DNA of 53,649 nucleotides from Flavobacteriaceae bacterium (GCA_029248405.1 JAQWJJ010000022.1:1-53649), one strand, 5' to 3'. Positions 18,494-27,452 are shown, numbered from the stretch's first letter. The notes: generated by a model from the letters alone, not told the origin. Program-made: numbers and translations.

Positions 18494-19258
18494 ATGAATC
18501 AGAACGAGCTCAAGTCGTTTTTGGACACCAAGTTCCATCAATACTATAATAGGGGGTTCACCCAAAGTGATCCATTACAAATCCCCCATCGATTTACACA
18601 AAAAGAGGACATTGAAATTGCGGCACTGCTCACGGCAACCATATCATGGGGGCAACGGCCCACCATCATCAAAAATGCGCTCAAAATGATGTCATTGATG
18701 GATGATGCACCATATGATTTTATTGTCAATCACAAACCAAGTGACCTCAGTGCTTTTGACGGTTTCGTGCATCGCACCTTTAATAGCGACGATTTGATTT
18801 TTTTTGTAAAAGGATTGCGTCATATTTATAAGGCGCATCATGGGCTCGAAAGTGTTTTTGCCCAACATAAGCACGACCCATTTTTACACGACGCCATTTT
18901 TACGTTTCGCGAGTGTATGTGCTCAGTTCCACACCAAAAAAGAAGTGAAAAGCACTTGAGCAATCCACTGAACAACTCAGCGGCCAAGAGGCTCCATATG
19001 TTTCTGCGCTGGATGGTCCGTCCATCAGATGAAGGTATTGATTTTGGGCTTTGGCGAAGCCTCAAACCCAGCCAACTTTCCTGCCCACTGGACGTCCATA
19101 CTGGGAATGTTGCCCGAAAACTGGGCATGATCAAAAGAAAACCAAACGACAGAAAGGCCTTAGATGAGCTCGATAATGCACTAAGAGCCCTCGACCCATT
19201 AGACCCTGTTCGCTATGATTATGCCCTATTTGGTCTAGGAATTTTTGAAAATTTCTGA
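18494..19258 (+). CDS. TIGR02757 family protein
   Basis: A 254-residue protein matching the TIGR02757/DUF2400 family (LTATISWGQRPTIIKNA, FLRWMVRPSDEGIDFGLW, SQLSCPLDVHTGNVARKLG). The C-terminal helix-hairpin-like layout with a conserved DVHTG resembles DNA glycosylases, but no activity is established that I know of. It follows the LolD-like gene by one base, so the two are probably co-transcribed. Confidence 0.88.
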   Translation: MNQNELKSFLDTKFHQYYNRGFTQSDPLQIPHRFTQKEDIEIAALLTATISWGQRPTIIKNALKMMSLMDDAPYDFIVNHKPSDLSAFDGFVHRTFNSDDLIFFVKGLRHIYKAHHGLESVFAQHKHDPFLHDAIFTFRECMCSVPHQKRSEKHLSNPLNNSAAKRLHMFLRWMVRPSDEGIDFGLWRSLKPSQLSCPLDVHTGNVARKLGMIKRKPNDRKALDELDNALRALDPLDPVRYDYALFGLGIFENF

Positions 19259-19353
19259 CCTCACTGGCCGTTAAACCTCCACAAAGAAATAAGGGCGATA
19301 CTGCATTTTATCGATTTTTTTGGTATTTAATCTGATTTATTGGTTGCTTTAAT

Positions 19354-19361
19354 TAACTTTG
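19354..19361 (+). promoter_or_regulatory. predicted -7 element for the lipoprotein at 19399
   Basis: TAACTTTG, exact TAnnTTTG match, 37 bases before the ATG. Confidence 0.5.
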
Positions 19362-19398
19362 TCCCATGCATTAATGTCTAACCCCAAAGGACTCGATT

Positions 19399-19908
19399 AT
19401 GAAACACATTTTACTTTTATTTGGTTTAGTGAGCCTCATGAGCTGCTCAACAGACCCTATTACAACACAAGAAGCGACAACAGACAGTTCCCGTCGCAGT
19501 GGTGACAATTATGGCGTGGTCCATGTCACCGATTTATTTGCTGGACAAACCATACTAATAGGTAGTGTAGAGGTTGCCAATTATGATGATACTGTATACG
19601 TGACTTACCGCACAAACAATGGCTGGCAAATTGACAAGACACACCTCTTTGTTGGTGACTTCTCTCAAATGCCAATCAATGGCGGAGGGAATCCTAAAGT
19701 GGGAAAATTTCCTTACAAAGGCAATCACCCAAATGGCACTGTTGAAGTAACTTTTGAGGGGCCTTCAGTATTCTCAGGCATGTGTTATTACAATGCCGCT
19801 CATGCGCAGGTCAAAAACATTAATTCTGGTCAAACAGAGTCGGCCTGGGCCGATGGCACACCAATCGGCGGCAACAATTGGGCTACCGGATTTGAGGCCT
19901 GCTTCTGA
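19399..19908 (+). CDS. lipoprotein with a Bacteroidota secreted-protein motif
   Basis: A 169-residue protein with a lipoprotein signal (MKHILLLFGLVSLMSCST, predicted lipid-modified C16). The mature part is beta-rich: VTYRTNNGWQIDKTHLFVGD, then a glycine and asparagine-rich turn, KVGKFPY, and near the end SAWADGTPIGGNNWATGFEACF. Similar segments with a W-x-L-x-x-x-H-L-Y-V-G pattern and a terminal AWA-G motif recur in secreted Bacteroidota proteins, as I recall. Function unknown. It is a single-gene unit with its own promoter and a strong terminator. Confidence 0.75.
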   Translation: MKHILLLFGLVSLMSCSTDPITTQEATTDSSRRSGDNYGVVHVTDLFAGQTILIGSVEVANYDDTVYVTYRTNNGWQIDKTHLFVGDFSQMPINGGGNPKVGKFPYKGNHPNGTVEVTFEGPSVFSGMCYYNAAHAQVKNINSGQTESAWADGTPIGGNNWATGFEACF

Positions 19909-19926
19909 TCTCAAAATCAATCACAG

Positions 19927-19953
19927 AACACCCTTTTATGGGGTGTTTTTTTT
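19927..19953 (+). terminator. intrinsic terminator after the lipoprotein gene
   Basis: AACACCC-TTTTATG-GGGTGTT, a 7-base perfect stem followed directly by six Ts, 19 bases after the stop codon. One of the two clearest terminators in the window. Confidence 0.85.
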
Positions 19954-19995
19954 ATCTGTTTTTCTCAGAATACTGCTTCATTTAAAATGTATCCT

Positions 19996-20003
19996 TATAT
20001 TTG
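19996..20003 (+). promoter_or_regulatory. predicted -7 element for the BatA-domain gene
   Basis: TATATTTG, exact TAnnTTTG match, 16 bases before the ATG at 20020 and after the terminator at 19927-19953. Confidence 0.55.
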
Positions 20004-20019
20004 GCAAATTATTTGTTGA

Positions 20020-21945
20020 ATGACTTTCTTCCGACCGGAATTTTTAAAAGCACTTTTTCTTCTTGTCATTCCCATTATTATTCATCTTTTTGAATTTAGG
20101 AAATTCATTCCGACACGTTTCACTAATGTTGTCTTTTTAAAGCAGTTACAGCAAGAATCCCGTCAAAGTGCACGATTAAAAAAATGGCTTTTGCTGGCCC
20201 TTAGGCTGGCCTATTTTAGCGCCTTAATTTTAGCTTTTGCCCGTCCTGTATTGCTCTCGGATACTGTCCAAAATAGCAATACCACATTGATCTACCTCAA
20301 CAACAACTTGAGTATGGAAACTAGGGGCGCCTCTGGCATGAGTCTATTGAAGCAATCAACTCAAGAACTCTACAGTTCTATCACCAAGAGTAATTTAACA
20401 CAAGTGAGTTGGTTCACCAACGACCACACCTACTTCAACATGCCGATAGAACGGTTCAAGTCCACCATACTTAATACCCGTGCTACCCATAGACGTCTTG
20501 ACCAAAAAGCCGTGATGCTCAAAACTGCTTCATATTTTCAATCCTACCCATCGGAACTGAACCAACTGATCTATATTTCTGATTTTTATGGTGCCCAGAA
20601 CCTGTCTCGAGATACCACTGGCATCCCAACGCAATACATACTGCGCAAGCCGGCAATCAACAATAACCTTTCTATAGATACGGCATATGTTGACCACTCT
20701 AATCCTGACAAATGGGCTATAAAAACTCAAGTGAGTGGTGGTAAGCCCGATCAAGAACCTGTGATGTTACGGCTCATGAAAGATTCTCTTTTGTTGGCAC
20801 AAGCTGCTTTGAACTTTGACCGTTCAGGTCGTGCCTTTGCGTTCTTCGAGCGCAGTGAGAAAGAGGCTTTTCAAGGCACCTTGACGTTAAAAGACCAGGG
20901 AATTCCCTTTGACAACATTCTTTATTTCACCCACACAATACCCCAGCCAATAAATATACTCGTGTTAGAGGGACTAGAGAGTGACAAGGTCAGTCGTGTT
21001 TTCGGTCCAAAGGGGTTTGTTTACACGAGTCAAAAAGAGTTTTCGTTAGATTTTTCAGCGTTTTCCCAACAAGATTTTATCATTATAAATGGGCTTAAAA
21101 CCATAAGCCCAGCCTTGCTCACAGCGCTGGACAATTTTAAGGCCCAGGGAGGGCATCTTCTATTAGTTCCTCATCCACAGGCCAATTCAATGGCGTATCA
21201 GGACTTTTTTAATCGTTTTGATCTGGGAACACTAGAGGAGCAAAAATTACCTCAAAAGAAATTGACAAATATTGAGAAAAAGCATCCTCTATTCAACAAT
21301 ATATTTGAAAAAGATTTTGACTCATTTCAATACCCGACAATATTGAATTGTTTGGCACTCAACACTAAGGCCATGAGCCTTCTGGCACTCGAAGACAACC
21401 ACCCCTATTTAATCAACAATGAAAGTGTTTATGCTTTTTTGGGTAGTCTCACCCCACAGGGGGGTAATTTTACGCAGTCCCCTCTTTTTGTGGCGACTCT
21501 GATCGAAATGGCACGTCAAAGCGCACCAGAAGTGGCCACTTATTACACACTAGGGGTGCCGTCTAAGGTCGATCTCAATGCCCAAACGACAAACGACCAA
21601 GTCGTTACCTTGTCACGTCAAGAGGATTATTTCATTCCTCGCCAAACATATAAGCAAGACCAAATCACATTGTTTTTTGATCAAGAGCCAAATGAGCCAG
21701 GGCATTTCAAGGCCACTTATCAAGACCAACAAATTGGCAGCATCAGTTTTAACGCACCACGCGCGCGCAGTCTAAATGTTGAGACAAACAGCCCAACGCA
21801 TGATCCAGAGATGGTCGCAACAAGTATCCCAGAAGTATTTTCCAAATTGCAACAATATCAAGAAAATCAGGAGTTATGGAAATGGTTTGTTATTTTTGCT
21901 TTAGCATGTCTGGTGACTGAACTTTTAATAATAAAATTACGATGA
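20020..21945 (+). CDS. BatA-domain membrane protein
   Basis: A 641-residue protein with the BatA N-terminal signature: an initial helix (FLKALFLLVIPIIIHLFEFR), the RFTNVVFLKQLQ linker, RQSARLKKWLLLALRLAYFS and a second helix ending in FARPVL. The large middle part lies outside the membrane. One more helix (about 618-636) closes the chain. No MIDAS-type VWA metal site is obvious. BatA proteins belong to the Bacteroides aerotolerance group, but here the neighbour is a dihydroorotase-like protein and not the bat operon. The stop overlaps the next start by four bases. Confidence 0.85.
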   Translation: MTFFRPEFLKALFLLVIPIIIHLFEFRKFIPTRFTNVVFLKQLQQESRQSARLKKWLLLALRLAYFSALILAFARPVLLSDTVQNSNTTLIYLNNNLSMETRGASGMSLLKQSTQELYSSITKSNLTQVSWFTNDHTYFNMPIERFKSTILNTRATHRRLDQKAVMLKTASYFQSYPSELNQLIYISDFYGAQNLSRDTTGIPTQYILRKPAINNNLSIDTAYVDHSNPDKWAIKTQVSGGKPDQEPVMLRLMKDSLLLAQAALNFDRSGRAFAFFERSEKEAFQGTLTLKDQGIPFDNILYFTHTIPQPINILVLEGLESDKVSRVFGPKGFVYTSQKEFSLDFSAFSQQDFIIINGLKTISPALLTALDNFKAQGGHLLLVPHPQANSMAYQDFFNRFDLGTLEEQKLPQKKLTNIEKKHPLFNNIFEKDFDSFQYPTILNCLALNTKAMSLLALEDNHPYLINNESVYAFLGSLTPQGGNFTQSPLFVATLIEMARQSAPEVATYYTLGVPSKVDLNAQTTNDQVVTLSRQEDYFIPRQTYKQDQITLFFDQEPNEPGHFKATYQDQQIGSISFNAPRARSLNVETNSPTHDPEMVATSIPEVFSKLQQYQENQELWKWFVIFALACLVTELLIIKLR

Positions 21946-23195
21946 AGAAGTTTTTACTCAAATCGGTTAAGGTGATTGATCCTTTGGGACCCAACCATGA
22001 CAAAACCGTCGATATTCTCGTTAAAAATGGCCTTATCGAGGCTATTGATAAGTCGATCGACATGCCTGATGCACAAGTGGTCCAGGCCGATGGCCTTCAT
22101 TTATCTGCTGGATGGTTTGATCCAAGTGTTTCTTTTGGAGAACCAGGAATTGAGCAACGCGAAACATTGGCCAATGGCGCGCATGTCGCTGCAATAAGTG
22201 GTTTTACTGCCGTGGGGGTCAATCCCAACACACAACCAGTCTTGCAAACCAAGTCGGACATGGCCTTTATCAAATCGAAATCAGGTATTGTAGACCTCTA
22301 TCCTATTGGTGCCTTGACGGCAGACAGCAAGGGCCAAGATTTAGCAGAACTATATGACATGCACCAATCAGGGGCCATAGCATTTAACGATTATCAAAAA
22401 CCTATCACCAATCCTAATCTATTAAAACTAGCACTGGAATACACACAATCATTCGGCGGCATCATTATGTCGTTCCCAATAGAAACTGATTTAGCTTCAA
22501 AAGGTATGATTAATGAGGGAGCCGTCAGTGTAACCTTAGGATTGAAGGGCATGCCAAACATCTCTGAGTCCTTGCAAATCTCGCGGGATCTAGAAATCTT
22601 AAAATATGCCCAAGGTCAGCTGCATATTCCGACGATTTCGACAAAAGAGAGTGTCGCATTGATCAAGAAAGCCAAAGCAGAAGGGCTTAATGTCAGTTGC
22701 AGTGTATCCATCAACCACCTTTGCCTTACAGATGAGATGCTTCATGAATTTGACACTCAATACAAAATTTTGCCTCCGCTGCGCACGGAACAAGATCGCC
22801 AAGCACTCATCCAAGGCCTAAAAGACGGCACCATCGATGGCGTCACTAGTGACCACAATCCAATAGATATTGAACACAAAAAAGTAGAATTTAGTCATGC
22901 CGCATTTGGCAGTATTGGTTTAGAAAGTTGTTTTGGGGCACTACTCGGCATTGTCGACTTGACGACAACAATTAAAGCCCTCACCGGACTAAAGCAAGTT
23001 TTTGGCATCAATCAAACCACTATAGATGTTCACCAACCAGCGAATTTCACTGTATTTGACCCCACACATCAAAGCACATTTACTCGGGACAATATATCTT
23101 CTACTTCAACCAATTCAGCGCTTTTAGGACAACAAATGACCGGGCGAGTTTTGGGCATTATGAATCATGGTTTATGGTCAGCAAATGGCAAATAA
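21942..23195 (+). CDS. dihydroorotase-like protein lacking metal ligands
   Basis: A 417-residue amidohydrolase-fold protein of the class I dihydroorotase type (start FLLKSVKVIDPLGPNHDKTV, segment GFTAVGVNPNTQP, later GVTSDHNPID). The metal-binding DxHxH is DPSVS here (residues 60-64). The histidine of the second metal site is replaced in FPIETD and that of the HVS motif in IPTISTKES, while the aspartate in SDHNP remains. It is therefore unlikely to hydrolyse dihydroorotate and probably acts structurally, as inactive partners do with aspartate transcarbamoylase in some bacteria. Coupled by a four-base overlap to the BatA gene. Confidence 0.85.
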   Translation: MKKFLLKSVKVIDPLGPNHDKTVDILVKNGLIEAIDKSIDMPDAQVVQADGLHLSAGWFDPSVSFGEPGIEQRETLANGAHVAAISGFTAVGVNPNTQPVLQTKSDMAFIKSKSGIVDLYPIGALTADSKGQDLAELYDMHQSGAIAFNDYQKPITNPNLLKLALEYTQSFGGIIMSFPIETDLASKGMINEGAVSVTLGLKGMPNISESLQISRDLEILKYAQGQLHIPTISTKESVALIKKAKAEGLNVSCSVSINHLCLTDEMLHEFDTQYKILPPLRTEQDRQALIQGLKDGTIDGVTSDHNPIDIEHKKVEFSHAAFGSIGLESCFGALLGIVDLTTTIKALTGLKQVFGINQTTIDVHQPANFTVFDPTHQSTFTRDNISSTSTNSALLGQQMTGRVLGIMNHGLWSANGK

Positions 23196-23493
23196 TAAAG
23201 TAACTTACTATGGCTTTGTGGCCTATTTGACTTTTATTGGGCTCATCGTGGCTTATCAATTGAATAAAGACCAAAAAGACCCGTTGACCACTTGGCACAT
23301 CAAGAATATGTTTGGCCTCTTTATTGGTCTGTTTATTTCCGTATTTATTCAAAATAGTCCAGTAGGTTTTTATCTCTATTGGACGGTGGCCTGTTTTTGG
23401 CTATTTTGTTTGGTCATGGCCTTCTTTAGAAAACAGATTGGCATTCCTTGGTTGAGCAATGCTTTTCAGAGATGGTTCAAATTTTTAGATTAG
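23185..23493 (+). CDS. small integral membrane protein
   Basis: A 102-residue protein with three hydrophobic helices (about 8-25, 40-60 and 62-85) and the stretch KDPLTTWHIKNMFGL between the first two. The pattern resembles small DUF4870-like membrane proteins of Bacteroidota. Function unknown. I use the ATG at 23185, overlapping the previous stop by 11 bases; an ATG at 23167 would add MVYGQQ. Five genes from 20020 to 24169 appear to be one transcription unit with almost no spacing. Confidence 0.75.
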   Translation: MANNKVTYYGFVAYLTFIGLIVAYQLNKDQKDPLTTWHIKNMFGLFIGLFISVFIQNSPVGFYLYWTVACFWLFCLVMAFFRKQIGIPWLSNAFQRWFKFLD

Positions 23494-23497
23494 ATCT

Positions 23498-24169
23498 ATG
23501 GAACAATACAACGTTCAGAAGCTTGATCTTGACCTGGCGCATTTGTATCGACCAAGCCGTCTAACGACTGCTTCGCCCCTGCTTGTGTTGTTGCATGGTT
23601 ATGGCAGCAATAAGGAGGATCTTTTTAGCTTTGCCCAATATCTGCCCGAAGAATTGTCTGTTTTGGCGCTTGAAGCCCCAATTGCCTTAGGCCCCAATAG
23701 CTTTGCCTGGTATGATATTTATTTTGAACCAAACCAAGGCAAATGGAGTGATGCTGATCAAGGAAAAAAAGCACTCACCAGAATCACCACAAATATTGAA
23801 TCTGCTATAAAACAGATTGATGTAGATTGTTCAAGAATCAGTCTTTTGGGTTTTAGCCAAGGGAGTATTTTAAGTTTGGCCCTTGGATTATCAAACCCCG
23901 ACCTGATCAAAAATATCATTGTGCTCAGCGGTTATATCAATCATGATCTCATGTCTCTAGAAGCCGATGGTTCCGTAAAAGTAGCGCCCAACATATTCAT
24001 GTCGCACGGGACACAGGATCAGGTGATTCCCGTTACTTGGGCTCGAGAGAGTCGCGACTTTTTAATCAAGCATAAATATAGCGTGGACTATCATGAGTTT
24101 CCTGTTGGCCATGGTGTGAACCCAGAAAATTTTGCGGCCTTTAAGCAATTTTTAGCGCAGTATGCTTAA
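23498..24169 (+). CDS. alpha/beta hydrolase, phospholipase/carboxylesterase family
   Basis: A 223-residue serine esterase. The triad is S120 in LGFSQGS, D174 in HGTQDQVIP and H205 in PVGHGV. The oxyanion segment LVLLHGYGSNKEDL is intact. No signal peptide, so cytoplasmic. The family hydrolyses short acyl esters, lysophospholipids or acyl groups on proteins; the substrate here is unknown. Last gene of the BatA unit. Its end overlaps the convergent membrane-anchored protein gene by four bases. Confidence 0.88.
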   Translation: MEQYNVQKLDLDLAHLYRPSRLTTASPLLVLLHGYGSNKEDLFSFAQYLPEELSVLALEAPIALGPNSFAWYDIYFEPNQGKWSDADQGKKALTRITTNIESAIKQIDVDCSRISLLGFSQGSILSLALGLSNPDLIKNIIVLSGYINHDLMSLEADGSVKVAPNIFMSHGTQDQVIPVTWARESRDFLIKHKYSVDYHEFPVGHGVNPENFAAFKQFLAQYA

Positions 24170-24654
24170 TGAAGAATAGTTTGGATTGGTGTAATATCCA
24201 ATGACAAATCTTGACCGTAGAAATAAGACAGCAAGACCTCGCCCCAAAGTGATCCGTTACTAAAATCTGCAATGATCCAGCGATGATTCAAAAATTCAAC
24301 GCGGTTAATGCGCCATTCACCATTCATAGGGGCTAAAGCCACCAACGGATTTCCTCCTTTAGAGAGGTTTTTTTCGTAAATGGCCTCTTTTACCTGCTCT
24401 TCAACCTCGATTGGAGTCATTTCTAAACGCTCAAAGTAAGCCGTCGCTGCGTCATTATTAATAAGTGAAAAATAATCCGCTTCTGCAATGACATCATTCA
24501 GGGTCATTAGGGAATCCTTAAGCACTTCTTGTTTTAGGGCATATGCCGAGAGTCTTTCCTCCTGGCGCTCATAAATGGCCGACTGATTCACATACATGAA
24601 TAAAACCATGAGCAATGTGAAAAAAAATAGGTACATGTAAATTTTTGTCTTCAT
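24166..24654 (-). CDS. membrane-anchored protein, function unknown
   Basis: A 162-residue protein with one N-terminal helix (YMYLFFFTLLMVLFMYVN), then a charged region predicted helical and a C-terminal beta part (NRVEFLNHRWIIADFSNGSLWGEVLLSYFY). It probably faces the periplasm. The start overlaps the stop of the MBL hydrolase gene by four bases, so the two are coupled. I recall similar proteins beside this hydrolase in flavobacteria, without a known role. Confidence 0.72.
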   Translation of the reverse strand: MKTKIYMYLFFFTLLMVLFMYVNQSAIYERQEERLSAYALKQEVLKDSLMTLNDVIAEADYFSLINNDAATAYFERLEMTPIEVEEQVKEAIYEKNLSKGGNPLVALAPMNGEWRINRVEFLNHRWIIADFSNGSLWGEVLLSYFYGQDLSLDITPIQTILH

Positions 24655-25433
24655 GTGGTGTGGATTTGTAAATTGTCATAAGCGAGAAAAACCCCATCAG
24701 GTAGTTGAGAGGAAACTTCATCATGAAAACCCATGAGATGGCTCACATGGGTCAAATAGGTGCGCTTTGGCTTGAGTTGGCTGATGAGTGCTAATGCCTG
24801 TTCCAGATTCAGATGCGTCGGGTGGTCCTCAATGCGCAAAGCACTCAACACCAAGACATCCAAATTCATGAGCAGTTCTCGAGATTTTTGTGCCATGGTT
24901 TTGACATCAGTCATATAGGCCATATTATCGATTCTAAACCCAATGATGGGCATGCTGCCATGGTGCGCCTCAATAGGCAAAACACTTTTGCCAAAGCAAT
25001 CAAAAGACTGACCTGGTTTTATGACGATCGCATCAATAGATGGTGCCCCTGGATATTTATCTTGCAATGCAAACACATAAGCAAAACGCTCCTTTACAGC
25101 CTTTAGTGTCCGTGCGAGACCAAACATCGGTAAAGATTTTTTTTGCATGAAATTATAAGGACGTACATCATCCAATCCCGCCATGTGGTCATTATGTTCA
25201 TGTGTCAGCAATAAGGCGTCGAGATGGCGCACTTCGGCGCGTAACATTTGCTGCCGAAAATCAGGTCCACAGTCGACCACAACATTATGCGCGCCCCATT
25301 GCAACAAGACCGATACTCTGAGACGCCTATCTTTCTGATTACTGCTCAAACAAACCGGATGCTGACTGCCAATTACCGGAATTCCTTGTGAGGTTCCAGT
25401 ACCCAAAAAAGTAAGCGTTAAAGGCGTAGACAT
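24651..25433 (-). CDS. MBL-fold metal-dependent hydrolase
   Basis: A 260-residue metallo-beta-lactamase-fold enzyme with the dinuclear metal motif THEHNDH (H78, H80, D82, H83). Its start FLGTGTSQGIPVIG and cysteine pattern resemble the PhnP and RNase Z branch, which cleave phosphodiesters. A later ligand is in IIGFRID...MTDVKTM, and the last histidine is in LTHVSHLMGFH. No phn genes are near, so the substrate is open. It has an exact promoter element only five bases before its ATG, suggesting a very short leader. Confidence 0.88.
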   Translation of the reverse strand: MSTPLTLTFLGTGTSQGIPVIGSQHPVCLSSNQKDRRLRVSVLLQWGAHNVVVDCGPDFRQQMLRAEVRHLDALLLTHEHNDHMAGLDDVRPYNFMQKKSLPMFGLARTLKAVKERFAYVFALQDKYPGAPSIDAIVIKPGQSFDCFGKSVLPIEAHHGSMPIIGFRIDNMAYMTDVKTMAQKSRELLMNLDVLVLSALRIEDHPTHLNLEQALALISQLKPKRTYLTHVSHLMGFHDEVSSQLPDGVFLAYDNLQIHTT

Positions 25434-25438
25434 AGAGA

Positions 25439-25446
25439 CAAAAATA
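25439..25446 (-). promoter_or_regulatory. predicted -7 element for the MBL hydrolase gene
   Basis: Minus strand TATTTTTG, exact TAnnTTTG match. It ends five bases before the ATG, so the transcript would be almost leaderless. Confidence 0.45.
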
Positions 25447-25457
25447 GCAGTATTTTT

Positions 25458-25487
25458 TTTGTTAACCTATTGTAATTACTACCTTTG
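25458..25487 (+). promoter_or_regulatory. predicted promoter of the conserved gene at 25515
   Basis: TTTG (25458-25461), an 18-base spacer and TACCTTTG (25480-25487), exact at both elements, 27 bases before the ATG. It is divergent from the MBL promoter. Confidence 0.65.
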
Positions 25488-25514
25488 ATACCACAACAAT
25501 AGAGCCCAAAAACA

Positions 25515-26966
25515 ATGCCTGATAAAATTTCTGGAGACAAGAATTTCCAAACGATTCCTTCGATTAAGGATAAAGCTTTGCGCATCAATCTTAACGAAAA
25601 CATTTATGGGACATTTGCCGAAATTGGTGCCGGTCAAGAGACGGTCAGAAATTTTTTCAGGGCTGGTGGGGCGTCTGGAACCATTGCTAAGACAATGTCT
25701 GCCTATGACAAAGACTTTAGTGATGCCATTTACGGTATTGAGCCAGAAGGGAGATATGTGACAGAGGCGCGACTCCAGAAGATGTTGGTGCACGAAACTC
25801 GATTGATTGAAGAGCGCATCTCTCGCGAAAAACACCCGAGGAAAATGTTTTTTGCCTATGCCAATACGGTTTCTACTATTGACTTTGCCAAAAAGTATTT
25901 GGGCCACGGTTGGGTTGGCATTCGCTTTCAAACAGACCCAAATGAAGCCTACAGTGAGATTTTATTGCACATTCGATTCAAAGAAACAGAAGCAGTATTA
26001 CAGCAGCAAACCCTCGGAGTTCTTGGGGTAAACCTCATTTATGGAGCCTACTACAAGCACGATGCACCGAAGAAACTTCTGCGGTATCTCTATGATCATA
26101 TCGACAAAGACAAAATAGAAATCGACACCATCAACTTTAGCGGGCCAAAATTTGCGGAGGTCGACAACCGCGTCATGAGCTTACAATTACTCAAGAACGG
26201 CATGACAGAGGCGGTGATATTTGGTCCTGACGGTAATAACATTCTTCCGGCCCGAATTTTATATAAGAAAAATGTACTGGCCTTACGCGGGAGTTTCAGA
26301 CCTGTCACCAAGGTGAACATGAACATGTACCAGAGGTCGTATGAAATGTTCTTGGAAGAAAACAAGGTAGATAAGGAGAAATCGCTTGTCATTTTCGAGA
26401 TCACCTTGTCAAATCTCAAAGCAGAGGGCGAAATCGATGAGCAAGACTTTATGGACCGGGCACGTTTACTGTGCTCGTTGGGCCAAACTGTAATGATTTC
26501 AAATTTCCAGGAATATTATCGCCTTGTTGAATATTTTTCTAATTATACCAAAAGCCGCATGGGTCTGACCATGGGTGTCAACAACCTGGTCGATATTTTC
26601 GATGAAAAGTACTACCGACATCTCAGTGGCGGCATTTTGGAGGCATTTGGTAAGCTTTTCTTCAAAGATTTAAAGGTTTACCTCTACCCTATGCTAGATC
26701 CAGATACTGGCGAGTTGATCAATAGCGACAACTTAAAGGTTCATCCGCGCATGAAGGAATTGTACAAATTCTTCAAAACCAACGGAAAAGTAGTCGATAT
26801 TGAGAATTATGACCCCGAAATTTTGACGGTATTCTCAAGAGCAGTGCTCAAGAAAATTGAGGGCAATCAAGACGGCTGGGAACAGATGTTACCTGATGGC
26901 GTGGCGCGACTGATCAAAAAGCAAGAACTTTTCAACTTCAACAAGCTTTCTGTCAAAGAAGTTTAA
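25515..26966 (+). CDS. large conserved cytoplasmic protein, function unknown
   Basis: A 483-residue protein I recognise as highly conserved in Bacteroidota and present in some other phyla (RINLNENIYGTFAEIGAGQE, FFRAGGASGTIAKTMSAYDK, MGVNNLVDIFDEKYYRHLSG). Databases carry labels such as TonB receptor or nicotinate-nucleotide adenylyltransferase for relatives. I see neither a signal peptide and beta-barrel nor an adenylyltransferase nucleotide motif, so I give no function. It has no predicted membrane segment. It is divergent from the MBL hydrolase and converges on bcp, overlapping its end by four bases. Confidence 0.85.
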   Translation: MPDKISGDKNFQTIPSIKDKALRINLNENIYGTFAEIGAGQETVRNFFRAGGASGTIAKTMSAYDKDFSDAIYGIEPEGRYVTEARLQKMLVHETRLIEERISREKHPRKMFFAYANTVSTIDFAKKYLGHGWVGIRFQTDPNEAYSEILLHIRFKETEAVLQQQTLGVLGVNLIYGAYYKHDAPKKLLRYLYDHIDKDKIEIDTINFSGPKFAEVDNRVMSLQLLKNGMTEAVIFGPDGNNILPARILYKKNVLALRGSFRPVTKVNMNMYQRSYEMFLEENKVDKEKSLVIFEITLSNLKAEGEIDEQDFMDRARLLCSLGQTVMISNFQEYYRLVEYFSNYTKSRMGLTMGVNNLVDIFDEKYYRHLSGGILEAFGKLFFKDLKVYLYPMLDPDTGELINSDNLKVHPRMKELYKFFKTNGKVVDIENYDPEILTVFSRAVLKKIEGNQDGWEQMLPDGVARLIKKQELFNFNKLSVKEV

Positions 26967-27421
26967 AGCATTTCAAGTATTTGAGCAGCATGGTCCTTGG
27001 TTTTCACCTTGGTGATGACCTGCTCGATAATGCCTTGTGCATCAATGAGGAATGTGATTCTATGGATCCCGTCGTAAGTTCTTCCCATAAATTTTTTCGA
27101 GCCCCAAACACCAAAACCATTGATCACTGACTTATCAGTATCGGCCAACAAAGGAAATGGAAAGCCAAACTTTTCTTTAAACTTTTTCTGTTTTGACTCA
27201 GTATCGGCACTGACGCCAATAACACTGAACCCTGCATCATTTAACGCGGTATAATTGTCTGTCAAATTACAAGCTTGCGCAGTACATCCTGGAGTACTGG
27301 CTGCCGGATAGAAAAATACAATTAATCTTTTTCCTTTAAAATCTTCAAGTTTCACTGTCTGTCCGTCTTGGTCCGTGGTACAAAAATTAAATGCTGGAGC
27401 TCCTGGCTGTAATGTATTCAT
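26963..27421 (-). CDS. bcp: thioredoxin-dependent thiol peroxidase
   Basis: A 152-residue atypical peroxiredoxin of the Bcp/PrxQ type that reduces hydrogen peroxide and organic peroxides with thioredoxin. Peroxidatic C46 lies in YPAASTPGCTAQ and resolving C51 follows five residues later, the standard Bcp spacing. The GVSADT and FPLLADTDK blocks are intact. No signal peptide, so cytoplasmic. Not linked to msrA, another oxidant-defence gene of the window. Confidence 0.95.
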   Translation of the reverse strand: MNTLQPGAPAFNFCTTDQDGQTVKLEDFKGKRLIVFFYPAASTPGCTAQACNLTDNYTALNDAGFSVIGVSADTESKQKKFKEKFGFPFPLLADTDKSVINGFGVWGSKKFMGRTYDGIHRITFLIDAQGIIEQVITKVKTKDHAAQILEML

Positions 27422-27452
27422 AGTCTTTTTAGATTATTTTATTGGTTGTTCT

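Noticed and set aside
25479..25931. Open frame of 150 codons on the minus strand
   Set aside because: It lies within the strongly conserved gene 25515-26966 on the other strand, and its translation shows no recognisable family or export signal.
25515..26966. TonB-dependent receptor or nicotinate-nucleotide adenylyltransferase
   Set aside because: No signal peptide, plug, barrel or nucleotidyl-transferase motif is seen.
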